From the NCBI GenBank assembly GCA_947685225.1, contig CANTUV010000062.1:19736501-19800500 (forward strand): 64,000 nucleotides of DNA, read 5' to 3'. Of this stretch, positions 23,372-35,670 are shown one piece after another. The notes beneath the pieces were generated by a model that had not been told where the DNA came from, ran no database searches, and saw nothing but the letters and a program-made list of their open reading frames with translations. The position numbers and the translations under genes were made by a program. The stretch's first letter is position 1. Every line of letters starts with the position of its first letter. This DNA is from Garcia nutans (taxonomy: Eukaryota > Streptophyta > Magnoliopsida > Malpighiales > Euphorbiaceae).

Positions 23372-26300
23372 TGTAACACCCTTATACCCTATATATGTAC
23401 AATATATATTTTTAGCATATGTAAAATACGCATATATGGTACAAAAATATCACAAACCGCTTTAATAAAAAATTTCACATTTTTGTTTTAAAATTTCAAA
23501 TACTAAATATATAAAATTAAATAGTATATAAGTATTCTTTACTTGCTATAGTAACCCAAACTAACATTTTATATGAAAATCTCTGGAAAAAATTCGCTAG
23601 AGTTTTGTTTATAATTTGGATGTTTCGAAAATTCAGCAAAATACAACCTGCATAAAACAAACACTCCCAATAAAATCAATTCACCATTTCACCAATACTT
23701 CTCAATTTCTCCATATTTTCTCAAAATACTTATATATAGGTATATATATCAACAACATATATAAGATCCCATCTTAAACAAATTATTTAAAACCTTCTTT
23801 ACAATTTACAATATATACTTCAAAAACATATCATAATATACATAATATCAAAATATACTATAATATCAAATATATACATGCTGGCAACTGGCTCTGATCT
23901 TGATGTACCCAAAAAAAAACTCTTCAAACTCAAAAAAAATACAAAACTAGACTGACCAAGTCTAGAAGAACTCTCCGGCTCTACCAAAACATCCATGACA
24001 CCTGCGCGACGAATTACAATCGCACTAAGCGAAGCCTAGTGGTACAAACTTTGGTAATAACAATAATCCAAATGTAATGTCAATGCACAACACATATATA
24101 TATATATATATATCACAACTCATAAAATTATATCTCATTATATTGCTCAATTGTATCACAATTCATAATTCACATTAAAGCAAAGACAAGCATGGGCCCA
24201 AAAGGATCTAATATGCTATTCAAATTTCAGAGTTAATGCTTTGGTCCATAATGACACCTTGTGTCTAGCCCCGTAGGCAATATATCCATGGATAATCCAA
24301 CTAGATCTGAGCTTACGACCCAGTCTTTTCACTCAGTCTAGCTTCAAGGATTTATTTTTGAGGCTTACGACCCAGTCTTTTCACCCCAAAAATATCATAT
24401 TTATCAGCTGGGCTCGGCTTACGACCCGGTCTTTTCACCTACCCAGTAATTCATAGGCATGCCGCCAAACCCAGAACTCTGAAAATTGAATAACATATAA
24501 GGCACATAGTTTATTTATATTTCTCATTATCAAATTCTTTCATAATTCCTTTATCAAAATTTTTCTCATTTTCTCATGATCAAACTAGGCACATTGCCTT
24601 ATTATATCATCTTTTTCTCACTTTTCTGACTTTTCTCTTTTATATCAAAATCAATTCATTACATTTTGTTTTCACATATCTCATCACATTATATCACATT
24701 TCTTTTTATTTTCAACATATTACCTTAGTACTTCAACATAATACACATTATGCATATCATAATTCACATTCATCAACAGTATATTAAGTAACTTAACACA
24801 TTTCTCAACTAAATGTGTTAAGCCTCAATGTCATGTAAATATATGTAGTCATTCAAAGTTTGTACTTATCTCCACTAGCAACCCAAAGCAAGCTTAAAAC
24901 AACCTCCAATCCTATCCTTCCAGCTTGCCCTTCACCACTTGGATGAAGCAAATCAATCTCCCTCAATGCCTATATCAAATGTGATCATAAACAATCATTT
25001 AATATCACATTCTAAGGCATTCTCAACATCAAACCTTAATTTAACAACACTCCTACAAAATTTCAAAAATTAAGTCTTTCCTTACTTTAACTTAGAAAAT
25101 CCATATTAACCCATTAAATTATTGTTTTGAGTTTATTTATATCATTACAAACATATTTTAACATGTTTAAACCAATTACATTAATTTACCACATGCTTAT
25201 ATTCAAAACCCTAAAAAGGCTTAAACTTCACCATTGAAGGATCTCCATTCTTACTCAATCCAATTATCATTTCAATCTTATTTTCACCACTCATATCATT
25301 AAATAACATGATTTAAGCACTAAAATCAAACAATTAATCATCCTTTAAAAATTCACTTTTCCAAAACCCTAAATCAATACTACCATCTTCAAACTCTTTC
25401 CAAACTTAACTAAATCCATCATTTGATTTTAAAATCCTTGTTTATGCATCAAAACAACACATTTGGAACCAATTTGCACAATTAAAACTAATGATTTCAA
25501 AAACTCAAATGTTCCATAACCTTAAATTCTCTTTCTTCACCATTCTTACCCAAACTCAACCATTTCTTTAATCCAACCTTAAAATCATTGTTAATCACTT
25601 AAAATAACTTCATCTATACCCAAATTGACAATTAAATCTTAGAACTTTAAAACCCAAAACAAACATAATCACAATTTCCATGAAATCCAAAGAAAGAAGT
25701 TGGGAACTTAATAATTTTGGTGGAAATCACCAAAAATCCACTCTAAAGTTTGTAAATATTTCAATTAAATGATTTTATAAGAAGCAAATCCCTCTTTTGA
25801 ATCCACGAAATTTGGTCTTGAAGGAAAGAAGAAGAAGATGGAAAAAAAATAATTTTCTATTTCCTCCCACTCACATGTTCAACCTTATATATATATTATT
25901 ATTTTAATATATTTTTAATTAATTAATTAATTAATTAATTAAAACCCCAAAATATTATCTTCCATCCAAAATTATTTATTTTTGAATTATTTTATTAATT
26001 TTAAATTTTTAAGATTTAATTACCAAAATACCCTTTTACTTTGGCTTTTCTTTTAAAAAGTGTTGACTTTTATATGTTGTATATATTTTACATATATATT
26101 CTACTTTTTCATTTAAAATCCCTTAATTTTTCATTTAAAACTATTAATTTAAATTATAATTTATTTTATTAAATTTTCAAAAATTAGAACTTTTCAAAAA
26201 ATTTGGAATATTACACATATGCACAAGTAATGTGTATCTTATATACACATCAAATGTACCTTATATGTGTATTAAATATATTAAGTATATAATATATTAA

Positions 26301-26405
26301 TCCAACAGATACAATTAATATATCATATGTATATGTTATATATACTCTAGATATATTTATTGAGTATATATAAAATTTTATATCTCCAAAATTACGGATG
26401 TGATA
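23372..26405 (-). repeat. 5' LTR of the Tekay-like element
   Basis: It begins TGTAACACCC and ends GGATGTGATA, matching 11184-14222 throughout. The GCTTACGACCC repeat module lies at about 24310-24440, an (AT)n run at about 24090-24113 and a (TTAA)n run near 25917-25941. Many of the differences from the partner LTR are C/T or G/A. Confidence 0.9.
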
Positions 26406-26815
26406 TTCCGTCACATCTAAGGCATGTTATTATTGAAAAAGTCAGCTGGGCCAATAGTCATTTCTTCCACGGGCAAATGAAAGATGTGGGTCATATCCAT
26501 CCAATGTTTCAAGAATGCTTGGATTGCACTGCTATCTATCTGGTACCCTCTAGATGGCAACTGCAAGATAAAATCCTGGAAGCCACATTCCTCAATCATA
26601 CTCCTTACTAGAGGTGGCACACAGTCATACCATTGGCGGGCATTATAGATGTTTCCTCTGCCATGAATTATACAGTTGTTATATTACAATAACATGGGTA
26701 AGTTTAACAAGATGCATCCTGGCTAGAAGAGGGACTAAGTCAAGCCACTGGTTTTAAGGTACATCAACAACTTAGCATTTGGCTAGGGTCTATTCTTGGA
26801 AGCATGGTGACTACC
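26406..26815 (-). pseudogene. PMD (MAIN-like) pseudogene copy 1, N-terminal half
   Basis: Minus-strand reading gives HGRGNIYNA, then PPLVRSMIEECGFQDFILQL, PSRGYQID, ALQ/AFLKHWMD and THIFHLPVEEMTIG. This is the core of the plant mobile domain (MAIN/MAIL1-type, PF10536 family), where a Trp is followed by a THTFHL-type motif. An upstream block (about 26815-26700) resembles the exon at 35545-35660 of copy 2, so an intron probably separated them. The domain is interrupted at 26406 by the Tekay-like element and continues at 11183. Stops and frameshifts are present. It may once have belonged to a transposon rather than a cellular gene. Confidence 0.75.
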
Positions 26816-27219
26816 TGCCTTTTATCTAAAGAAGGAGAGCCATGGAATGAATGATAGGAAATGACAAGTAATTATCTAATTACAAATAAAGTAAAGTATA
26901 AAAAGCATAAAGGAAAGTCACATGAACTCCATAATCAATTATGCATTTACTTCACAAATTGGTCAAGTTCAAGGTTTACTTTCCCATATCCATAATTCAA
27001 AGTTTACTTTATAGTTCAATAATTCATTTGTTAAGAAGCACACAATACAATGATATTTTTTTGCATGCCTAAAAATATTTTTGTACTAATAAATATTTTT
27101 TTTCACGAAGGGAGCAAGGTTATATAAGAGACCGTAATTAGTCCAATATATGGTAAAAAATAGCTAATTTTTTTTTAAAATTTTTATTAACTAATTAAAT
27201 TAATTTTTATAACTGTCTC
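26816..27219. other. spacer, no gene seen
   Basis: AT-rich sequence between PMD copy 1 and the minisatellite. It resembles the corresponding stretch near 35660-36080 beside PMD copy 2 (for example TGCCTAAAAATATTTTT and the phrase leading into the minisatellite). Confidence 0.5.
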
Positions 27220-27560
27220 ATGTTCAGAACCCAAAACAAATCCAATCTTGGATCCATAACCCAAACAAGTCTCAGGTCCAGAATCAAAATCCAATCTCGG
27301 GCCCATAATTCAAATATAATCTTTGGTCCAGAATCCAAACCAATCTTAGGTCCAAAAGCCAAAATTCAATCTCGGGTCCAGAACCCAAAAATCTAGTCTC
27401 AAGTCCAGAACCCAAAACAAATTCAATCCCAGGTCCAGTACCCAAACCAACTCTGGTCTAGAACCTAAAATCCAATCCCAGATCCAGAACCTAAAATCCA
27501 ATATAAGGTCTAGATCTCAAATTCAGTCTTAGGACCAGAACTCGAAAATCTAGTCTCGAG
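27220..27560. repeat. minisatellite with unit like GGTCCAGAACCCAAA
   Basis: About a dozen degenerate units of roughly 25-35 bases, each with GGTCCAGAACCCAAA followed by a variable ATCCAATCTC part. A sister array lies at 36085-36480, at the same relative position next to PMD copy 2. Confidence 0.85.
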
Positions 27561-28294
27561 TCCATAACCCAAAGTAATCAAGAATTTAGATGTGTTGATG
27601 GGAATGTTGTGAGTAAAGGCATAGAGGAAGATCAAGTCTCTTTTAGTTAATTTCTCATTTTCATCAGCCTTTTGGTGGATAGTGTAGGTTATAATCCTAT
27701 GGAGCATCCAAAGGGTGAGAGATTTAATATTCCTAACTTTGGATTCCTTGACAAAGGAGGTCTCTATATAAATTTCTTGCCAAAAAGAAGAGAGAGTTTG
27801 GTTAGAAAAGGCCGTGTCATTGTAGGAAGTGGCTCCAGTAATTGGAAAGTCCCAAATCTTAACAAAATCTTTTAAGGTCAAAGCACAATATTGATCAAAA
27901 ATCTTGAATCTAATTCCATGCCATCCTAAGGCATAGTTTTCACTTTTTTCTATTCAAAAAGACATCAAAAACTCTTTACTTATGATGGGATATCCTACTT
28001 CATTCAGATAGAAAAATTTCATCAATCCAAGTACATCTAGATACCTATCAATCTCATGCTTAATATTGAGTGCTATGAGCATACATCCAAAAAGGATTTT
28101 TGTTCCTTCCATCTTCTTTTTCTTAAGCATGGCATACCTAATGTCTTCTTCAAAGGTTTGGTGAGGGGGATTGTGAATTTTCTCTCCTCTTCTGGGTTAT
28201 GGAGAAGAAGGACAAGCCTCTCCTTGATATCTAATTACAATACTAGAGGGTTTCTTCCCTTTTCCTTTAGACGAACCTTTCTTCTTAGGTGCCA
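27510..28294 (-). pseudogene. retroelement ORF2-like protein (putative plant transposon protein domain)
   Basis: The ATG at 28294 opens a Lys/Gly/Ser-rich leader (MAPKKKGSSKGKGKK) that hits a stop after about 32 codons. A 123-codon frame (27881-27510) follows, with LWMLHRIITYTI and LTKRDLIFLYAFTHNIPIN. This pattern resembles the domain annotated as putative plant transposon protein, found in extra ORFs of plant Ty3/gypsy elements. The C-terminal end runs into the minisatellite. The family match is from pattern memory. Confidence 0.55.
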
Positions 28295-28869
28295 TTATCA
28301 AGGTGAAGAGGGAAGAGAGAAAGAACTGAGTAGGTTGAGAGGTAGGAGTTTGAGAAGATTTTATGGTTGTAGGTGATGTTTATAAGGCTAGAGTGATAAA
28401 AGAAGTATGGTAACTAAAGTTTGTGGGTATAAATAGGGAAATATGGAAAAAAAATAGCTATTTGTAGATGTTAGAGTATGAAAATGAAAAGTCTACTTGA
28501 CTGCTAAATGTTAGAAAATATTATACAGAGTACAACAGGTGCAACCACCTTATGACCTATGGACCACCATGAAGGACCACGGCATGACCATTTGTCATAG
28601 TGGGATGCTTGCAACCTAGCATAAAACCTATAGAGGTTGAGACTTTTCAAATTCTTGCTATTGTCTGGCCAATTTTCAAGATCACTCGTAGAAGGTTTGT
28701 TTGGGATGAAATAAGCCAATTGACTCACGATCACTAGATAGCTCAAGATGACCTCACTAATGAATAAATTAAGAGAAAAATTTTGTATGAAACTACTTAT
28801 GATCAAATTTGATGATTTTAATTATTTAAATTTATAAAATCTTGCATAAACAATAATATTTAACACAAT

Positions 28870-30600
28870 GTGTTGAATGCATATGGCTTATTCATTAAAG
28901 GAACTTCCATCAATCATTCCTATATTATGCGTAATGAAATTAAGTCTATCTTCATTTAATGGTTTTGTAAAGATATCAACAAGTTAATTTTGAGTGTCTA
29001 TGAATTCTAAAACAATATTTTGATTTTGAACATTGTCTCTTAAGAAATGATGCCTAATGTCTATATATTTAGACCTAGAATGTTGGATTGGATTTTTGGA
29101 TAGATTAATGGCACTTGTATTATAACATTTAATTAGAACGTGATCAAATTTTTTTACCATAATCTAATAATTGTTGCTCATCCATAGAACTTATGTGCAA
29201 TAAAAACATGCAGTAACATATTTGGCTTATGCAATAGATAGAGCAACTGACACTTGTTTCTTGCTAAACTAAGAAACTAGGCAATCTCCAAGAAAATGGC
29301 ATGCACTGGTCATGCTTTTTCTATCTAATAGACTAACGACATAATCCACATCTAAAAATTCTAAAATATTAAATGATGTGTTTCTATGATACCAAAGACC
29401 TAAATGCAATGTTCCACTCAAATATTTCAAAATTCTCTTAGTGGCATTTAAATGTGATTCTTTATAGCATAATTGACATCTAACACGTAAGCAAATACTA
29501 TACATTATATTAGGTCTAGAAATGGTAAGATAAAGAAGCGATCTGATAATACCTTGATATTTCTTCTCATCAATTTTCTTACCAAGTTCATCTTTGTCCA
29601 GTTTCAAGGATGTGCTCATTGGAGTCTTACTTCCCTTGGAACTATCCATGCCAAACTTCTTGAGAAGTTGCTTTGTATATTTGGATTGGTTGATGAAGAT
29701 CCAATCCTTTTATTACTTATGGACCAAGCAAGAACTTAAGTTCGCCCATCATGCTCATTTCAAATTCCTTAGTCATATAAGAGGCAAACTCTTGGCATAA
29801 AGATTCATTAGTAGTACCAAATATAATGTCATCAACATATATTTGTACTGTTAAGATGTTACGCAATTTCTTTTTAACAAAAAGTGTAGTATCAACTTTG
29901 CTTTTTTGTAAAACCATTTTCCAACAAGTAAGTACTAAGTTTATCATAACAAGCTCTTTGACCTTGTTTCAAACCATACAATGCCCTAGTTAATTTAAAA
30001 CATGATTTAGAACTTGATAATCTTCAAAACTTGGAGTTTGTTCAATATAGACTTCTTTATTAATGAGGCCATTTAAAAATGCACTTTTGACATCCATTTG
30101 AAAAAAGTTTACAATTCACATGGCATGCAAATGCAAGTAAAATTCTAATAGCTTCTAATCTAGCAACAGGAGCAAATATCTCATCATAGTTAATGATTTC
30201 CTCTTGGTTATAGCCTTTGGCTGCTAATATATCTTTGTTTCTAGTGATGAGACCATATATATCAAGTTTTTTCCGATATACCTTTTTGCAACCAATAATT
30301 GAATGATCTTTGTGTCTAAGAACAAGCTCCCACACTTTGTTTCTCTCAAATTGGTTGCGTTCATATTGCATGGTAATCACCTAACATTCATCACTAAGAG
30401 CCTTCTCAATAGTCCTTGGTTCAATTTGAGAAACAAAAGCAACATTAGAATCTAAATTCTTATGCTTGGATATAGTAGTTACTCCCTTTGAAGTGTCACC
30501 AATGAAGGTATCTTTTGGATGATTCTTTTCATATTACCAATCTTTGGGTAGCTCTTGAGTCTCCTCTTCTTCCAAAATTAGTTCATCATTGTCTTCTTTT
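28870..30600 (-). pseudogene. copia RT and RNase H, broken
   Basis: An acidic linker (about 30600-30400) leads into RT (30380-30060, with AAKGYNQ and FAPVARLEAIR). The catalytic IYVDDIIFG box lies in 29947-29717. RNase H follows (29649-29269, with LDRKSMTSACHFLG). The protein end, with DIFTKPLNEDRLNFI, is readable to about 28880. This order is diagnostic of Ty1/copia. Several stops and frameshifts make it inactive. Confidence 0.9.
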
Positions 30601-30617
30601 AGAACATTATTTATTTT

Positions 30618-31150
30618 TGTAACACCTTACACTCTACTTACATATAGTACACACTCCCTCAAGTATGTAAAATACGCAAATAAAGCATAAGAGCATCACT
30701 AGCTTATCCTTCCTAAAATTTTTACTTGCTTTATAAGAAGATAGTTTAGCTCATAATCCAAAACATATAAGAACATATATATATATATACAAAACTATAG
30801 TTAAAATACATTACCAAAATAAAAAGTGTTAGCTATATACATATACTTAATACCTTAGACAAGTATATTACAAAACAACTATTAATTTATATGCTGATAC
30901 ATGGTGCCAAAAAATACAATTAATAAAATGGCTAACAAAATGAATATTTACATGCAATTCCATAGAGTCTTATGAAAAATGTTGGACTTCTACTACCAAT
31001 CTCGCAATCTACACCTGAACTGATCTAGAAAGGCTCTCAATATCTACTCTGTCACCTGTGCGATAAACAAATCATGCTAAGCTACTTTCTTAGTAGTACA
31101 TACTATGAAATAACAATGTTTATATAACCAAGATAGCATAAACATGCATC
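30618..31150 (-). mobile_element. Tekay-like LTR fragment inside the copia element
   Basis: It starts TGTAACACCTTACAC at 30618. It contains the family's CACCTGTGCGATAAAC and CTTAGTAGTACATACTATG segments, seen as CACCTGCGCGATTAA and CTTAGTAGTACAAAGTATG in solo LTR 1. It stops about 530 bases in with no recognisable 3' terminus, so it is truncated. It occupies the place of copia protease and integrase. Confidence 0.7.
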
Positions 31151-31169
31151 ATGCTAATGCTACCTCATT

Positions 31170-32256
31170 GGTGTGATCATCATCATCTTTAATAACCATG
31201 AGACAAAGATTTGTTATGCGTTGTTCTGCCTTCTATTCTTCTTTAATTGAGGAGCCATCATCTTATGTGGCTTTGAAGGACTTTTTATTTTCTTTGTCCC
31301 ATTTTTTCTTGTTCTTCATTTTGAAGCAATCCATTTTGAAGTGACCCATTTTGCCACATTCATAGCATTTCACTTCATTCTTTTTCCCCTTTTCTTTGAA
31401 AGAGGTTTTGGATGATTACCTTTAGTTTCTTGCCATCACCTCTTTCTTTTCCATTCACTTACTCTTCTAGATAGCATGGCCATTTCCTCATCATCATCGC
31501 TATCTTTTTTCACTTGAGATCTCAACTTCCTTGGTGACTTTGACAGCAATTGCTTTCTTCTTGTCATTCTCACCTTTGTCATATTCTTTTTTAGTGTGTA
31601 ATTCAAAGGTAAGGATTTTTCCAACAAGCTTATTGATTCTCAATGTACTAAGATCATGAGCTTCTTCAATTGAAGAGGCATTTGATTCAAAGCTCTTCTT
31701 GGCTCTAAGTGCCCTCGATATTTTGCTATTGACATCACCTTCACCATAAATTTTCCATATTTCTTCAAGTCATTCACAATAACAAGTAACCAATCTGTCA
31801 ATTCGGCAGCATTTTCATTAGGCTTCATCTTAAAGAGTCATACTCATGTATAAGCATTTGGGTCTTGGTGAACCTCACTTGGGTGGTACCCTCATGATAA
31901 TTCTTAAGAGTTTTCCAAATGCTATGTGCACATATAATATTTTGGACTCTTCCATGTTCTTATCTAGATAAGAAGTTTATCAAGATGGAGTTTGCTCTAT
32001 TATTCTTGTAGAAAGCCCTTTCTTGGGCATCAGTTTACTTTTCGCTAGGGAAAGACACTTGAACAACATCAATATCATGAGTTAGAGGTTTCCACTCATT
32101 TTTCATATGTTTCCAAAGATTAACTCCCTCACTATTAAGGAACAAATACATCTTATGTTTCCAATAAAAGTAATATGTTCCATCAAAGTAAGGTTTAAGA
32201 TGGGGATTGAGATTTCCGTGAGATGAAGAGGTTGAAGTATTAAGAATGGTTTCCAT
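31170..32256 (-). pseudogene. copia gag, broken
   Basis: The ATG at 32256 lies 40 bases from the PBS. The N-terminal part reads HLKPYFDGTYYFYWKHKM, the typical start of plant copia gag (DUF4219/UBN2 type). Later blocks lie at 31828-31640 and 31627-31436. A CCHC zinc knuckle, CYECGKMGHFKMDC, is encoded at 31367-31326. Frames are broken between blocks. Confidence 0.88.
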
Positions 32257-32296
32257 GGTGGATCAATTTTCACACTTAAGCTTCTTGAAATTTTGA

Positions 32297-32309
32297 GGCT
32301 CTAATACCA
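32297..32309 (-). other. primer-binding site of the copia element
   Basis: The minus strand reads TGGTATTAGAGCC, one base from the initiator tRNA-Met site TGGTATCAGAGCC, two bases from the LTR start at 32312. Confidence 0.88.
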
Positions 32310-32311
32310 AT

Positions 32312-33549
32312 TGTTACCCTAAGATGGCAACCAAGAGGGGGGGTGAATTGATTGTTTTAAAAAAGTGATGGTAAATTAAAAATTAAAGCAAAATAAAGTA
32401 AGAGTGGAGTGGAGAAGAACAAACACAAACAATTCATAGTGGTTTGGATCACCTCAATCCTATATCCACTTCCTTAACAACTTGTTAAGGTTTCACTAAT
32501 CTTGAGTTTTTACAAGCTCAACTCTAACTTGGTGTTTTTACAAGCTCACACTAAACTTTTACATGGTGTGAGTAACTTCCTCACAACCCAACAATAGTTT
32601 TCCCTGGATCACTCTAAAACATAAGTGTTTCAAAGCTCACTCAAGCTTACAATGGTGTTTAATGCTCACACCCAACACTCAATGAATGCAAGTATAGATT
32701 TTGATGTAAGGAAATGAAAGGTGTTAAACTTGGCTTTTACAATCACAATTCTCTTTCTAAATGTGAGGTTTCTAAGGGTATTTATAGCCAATTTAGTCTA
32801 ACTAGCCATTATAGGTAATGATTTATATTTTATTTGGCTAGCTTTTACATATATAATAAATTTTCCTTATTTAGCGGTCGTCCAAAGATAGTGGATGGTC
32901 ACCCAAGAATGTTAGGTGATCGTATGTTGGTGAGGGATGGTCGCTCCATTTGAAAATTTTACAAGGATCAAGTGATACTACTCAGTTAGAGAAGTTTTGC
33001 CTATCCTTTACCTGCCTGTGACTATCGGGATGGTCGCCCTTTTTGAATTTCAAGTCTACTCTTTTAACAGTCATTCCATGTGCCACTGCTTCATTTCTCA
33101 AAGTGATTTTCTGCCAAAATATGAAAGGTGTGGTCACCCTTATCTCTGATAGTGGTTGAAATGGATCACTCACATTGAACTTATGAGCACACCCGAGATC
33201 GCGAATGCTATTGCCAATCCATATGATTTAAGCTTAGGAATACATGGACGGTTGCACATGGACATGGATGGTCACAAAACAATGTTGCAAGTGTGTTCTT
33301 CATACCGCCCCTATCATCACATTCCTTACTGTGAGTATTAGAGTATTTGTCACTTGAGGAGTGATCATCCTAATAAATGGATGATCATGGATTACCATGT
33401 TGTGGTTGTGCCTCTGGTCAAGCTTCTCACCGCGAACACCATTGTGACTTTATTTGTTTTTCAAGGCCTTAGGGGTGGTCGTCCTAGGCTGTGGGCCAAC
33501 TACTATTTTTACCCTATTTTGGTAATATATTGAGCATTTTATTCCTACA
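32312..33549 (-). repeat. 5' LTR of the copia element (right end approximate)
   Basis: It begins TGTTACCCTAAGATGG next to the PBS. From 32870 to 33490 it carries repeated GGTCGTCC / GATGGTCGC-type motifs. The outer end is set at a TTCCTACA near 33549, because PMD copy 2 sequence begins soon after. This edge is a guess. Confidence 0.5.
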
Positions 33550-33659
33550 CCTCGCATCTCAGAAACATATTAAATGCATCATTCAATTTGAGAGCTAAAG
33601 ATCAAAATTAAGGATATTTGGCTAACGGTTAGTTACAAACTAAAAGGACGTAGTTATGA

Positions 33660-35670
33660 ATAATATGGAATTCACATGAAAAGTACCGTTCTGGCATCAC
33701 CATGAGAATGAGGAGAAGACTCTACCATCTCATCTTCCCCGCCATCTCTCTCTTCTCCCCTTCTTCGTCATCTTAATCTTCCCCCTCTGCCTCTTCCATT
33801 TCTTCTCCCTTTTCAACACCATCTCCACCCTCTCCCTCTTCATCATCCCTTTCTTCTCCATCTTTTACAACCTCCTCCTCTTGTTCTTCAGGACATTAAA
33901 CATTGGAGAAAGAAACATGAAAATTTAAAAGCTGATCCTGAATAAACTAGACATACGACATTTTCAGAGAAAGAAAGAAGGCACCAATATCAAAACCATT
34001 TCAAGCATGTCTCCAAGTATTCTCTGGCATAGTCATGTTATTCAGTGAATATGTTGGTATGTATGCAAGTACCCTCTATGGGTCTAGTCCGAGGAACCAA
34101 TTATACACTCGCTCACTAAGGAACCGACCACTAGAAACTTGCCCATCAATAATTCGACAAGAATTCTATAAGGGCAATGCACTGTTCATACTAGGAATCC
34201 AGCTATCCTACTCGTCAGCTCTCCACTAGGCCACATCCACCTGCACAGGAGCAAATAAGTAAGCTACTTTTCCCATAAGTTTTAAACTTTAATATTAATT
34301 TTCTTTTCTCCCTTACCTGGTCACAAGTCAAGTGGCTTAAATGGTAGCGATTGGTAAGCACAAGATTCATACAGGGCACCTCCATGTATTTAGTCTTGGA
34401 TATCCAATGCACTGTCTGGTAAATTTTGGTACCCTTATAAGGTTGTGTTCATATGCTCAAATCTAGATAAATAATAAATAAATTCAAATTCATGCACACA
34501 CATCATTAGAATTAACAAGTCGTGGGAAGTGATACCTCAGCCATAACCATGAAACTAGTAAAGGATACTTTATTCCTATAAATTTTATCAAAACCATAAT
34601 AAAGATAGGTGAGGCCAGCCTCCCCCCAAAGTATAATATGCTATAAGGTCAAAGTTAGCATGGGCTCGTAGCATTGACAAGTGAATGGCAGACTCGGTGC
34701 TATACAGTATGGTTGATCTGAGTAGATATAACAAGAACCCCTGTGTGTACTATTTAGCTCTTTTATTGTGCGCTGGCCACGTGTAATTCATTCAGTACTC
34801 TTGGATAGGCTCATATTTAATTTTATAAGGTCCTTTGAACAAGGGCTTCATGCTAATCAGCTGCTGAATTTTATCACAGGTCAAAATATTATCAGTTAAA
34901 GGGATGCAGAGACCATGGTATGGGAGGCCCATTATGGCAACAAAACTGACTAGGCCAATGGTCATCTATCCCATGAACAGGTGAAAGGTGTGAATGGTAT
35001 CCATCCATCATTCCGCAAGCACTTTGATCACACTCTAGTCAATATAAAATCCCCTAGACGGTAATTACAAAACAAAATCCTTAAAGCTGCATTCTCGGAT
35101 CATCCTTTTCATTGAAGGCGGCGCTTGATCATTCCATTTGAGGGCTTTGTAGATGTTTCCTCTTCCGTGAATCTCACAAACATCATACTATTAGAAAATA
35201 GGTAAGTCAAGGAAGGTAAATAAATAAAACCTTAAAATCTCTTAAACTAGCATATTGTCCTAATATTTTATTTTTGCTTGTACATAATATTCTTTTGTAT
35301 AAATATTAAATTTGTCCAAATCTAAAAATAATAATAATAATATAAATAATAATAAAAAAATAAAAAAAACATATATATTAAAATATAATAATAACAATAT
35401 GTATATATTTGATGATAATTTTGTTGAATAGGTCCTAGACAATTATTTCTTCATAAATTATACTAGTGAATTTTGTGTCATTAAGTAATTATATTTCAGT
35501 AAAGTTATGCTTACTTGAGTCTTTTCCCTCTCAATATGATGGAGATGCATCTTAGCTAGGAGAGGGACTCATTCATGTCTATTTCCCTGGAGGTAATTGA
35601 GCAGCTCGGTATTTGAACATGGTCCAAACATGGAAGCATGTTGATTACCTACCATTCCTAAGTATAGACT
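33660..35670 (-). pseudogene. PMD (MAIN-like) pseudogene copy 2, antisense within a Tat-like element
   Basis: Right to left, a first exon-like block (35660-35530) is followed by about 330 bases of intron-like AT-rich DNA. The PMD core follows (35190-34900) with HGRGNIYKALKWNDQAPPSM, RMIRECSFKDF, LPSRGFYID and a WMDTIHTFHL motif, and then PLTDNILTCDKIQQLISMKP. Further blocks follow near 34630-34530 (AGLTYLYYGFDKIY) and 34412-34215. A Glu-rich tail is encoded at 33900-33690. At least four stops break the core. It is a paralogue of copy 1. The family has roles in silencing and also occurs in transposons. The antisense setting next to a Tat-like 3' LTR favours a transposon-borne copy. Confidence 0.78.

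Larger units (their letters stand above)
11184..26405 (-). mobile_element. Tekay-like (Del/Tekay) LTR element without gag-pol, nested by two solo LTRs
   Basis: It has two direct LTRs of about 3.0 kb (11184-14222 and 23372-26405) flanked by the perfect 5-bp duplication TTCCG (11179-11183 and 26406-26410). An iMet-type PBS lies inside the right LTR and a purine tract inside the left LTR, which fixes the minus orientation. After the two nested solo LTRs are set aside, the internal region is only about 3.9 kb and shows no gag, RT, RNase H or integrase. Only the extreme 3' end of pol is traceable, as a NFEDK-like stretch at about 14240-14260. This makes it a LARD-like non-autonomous derivative. 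The LTRs differ visibly, so it is old. Confidence 0.9.
28504..33549 (-). mobile_element. Ty1/copia retrotransposon, minus strand, lacking protease and integrase
   Basis: Right to left: 5' LTR from 32312 rightward, PBS, gag (32256 to about 31170), a foreign LTR fragment where protease and integrase should be, then RT and RNase H (30600 to about 28870). The 3' LTR region (about 28504-28860) is not clearly matched to the 5' LTR. Outer ends are approximate and no target duplication was found. Confidence 0.75.

Noticed and set aside
33690..33900. Independent acidic-protein gene
   Set aside because: The Glu-rich frame on the minus strand has a stop inside and continues the order of PMD copy 2, so it is treated as that pseudogene's tail.
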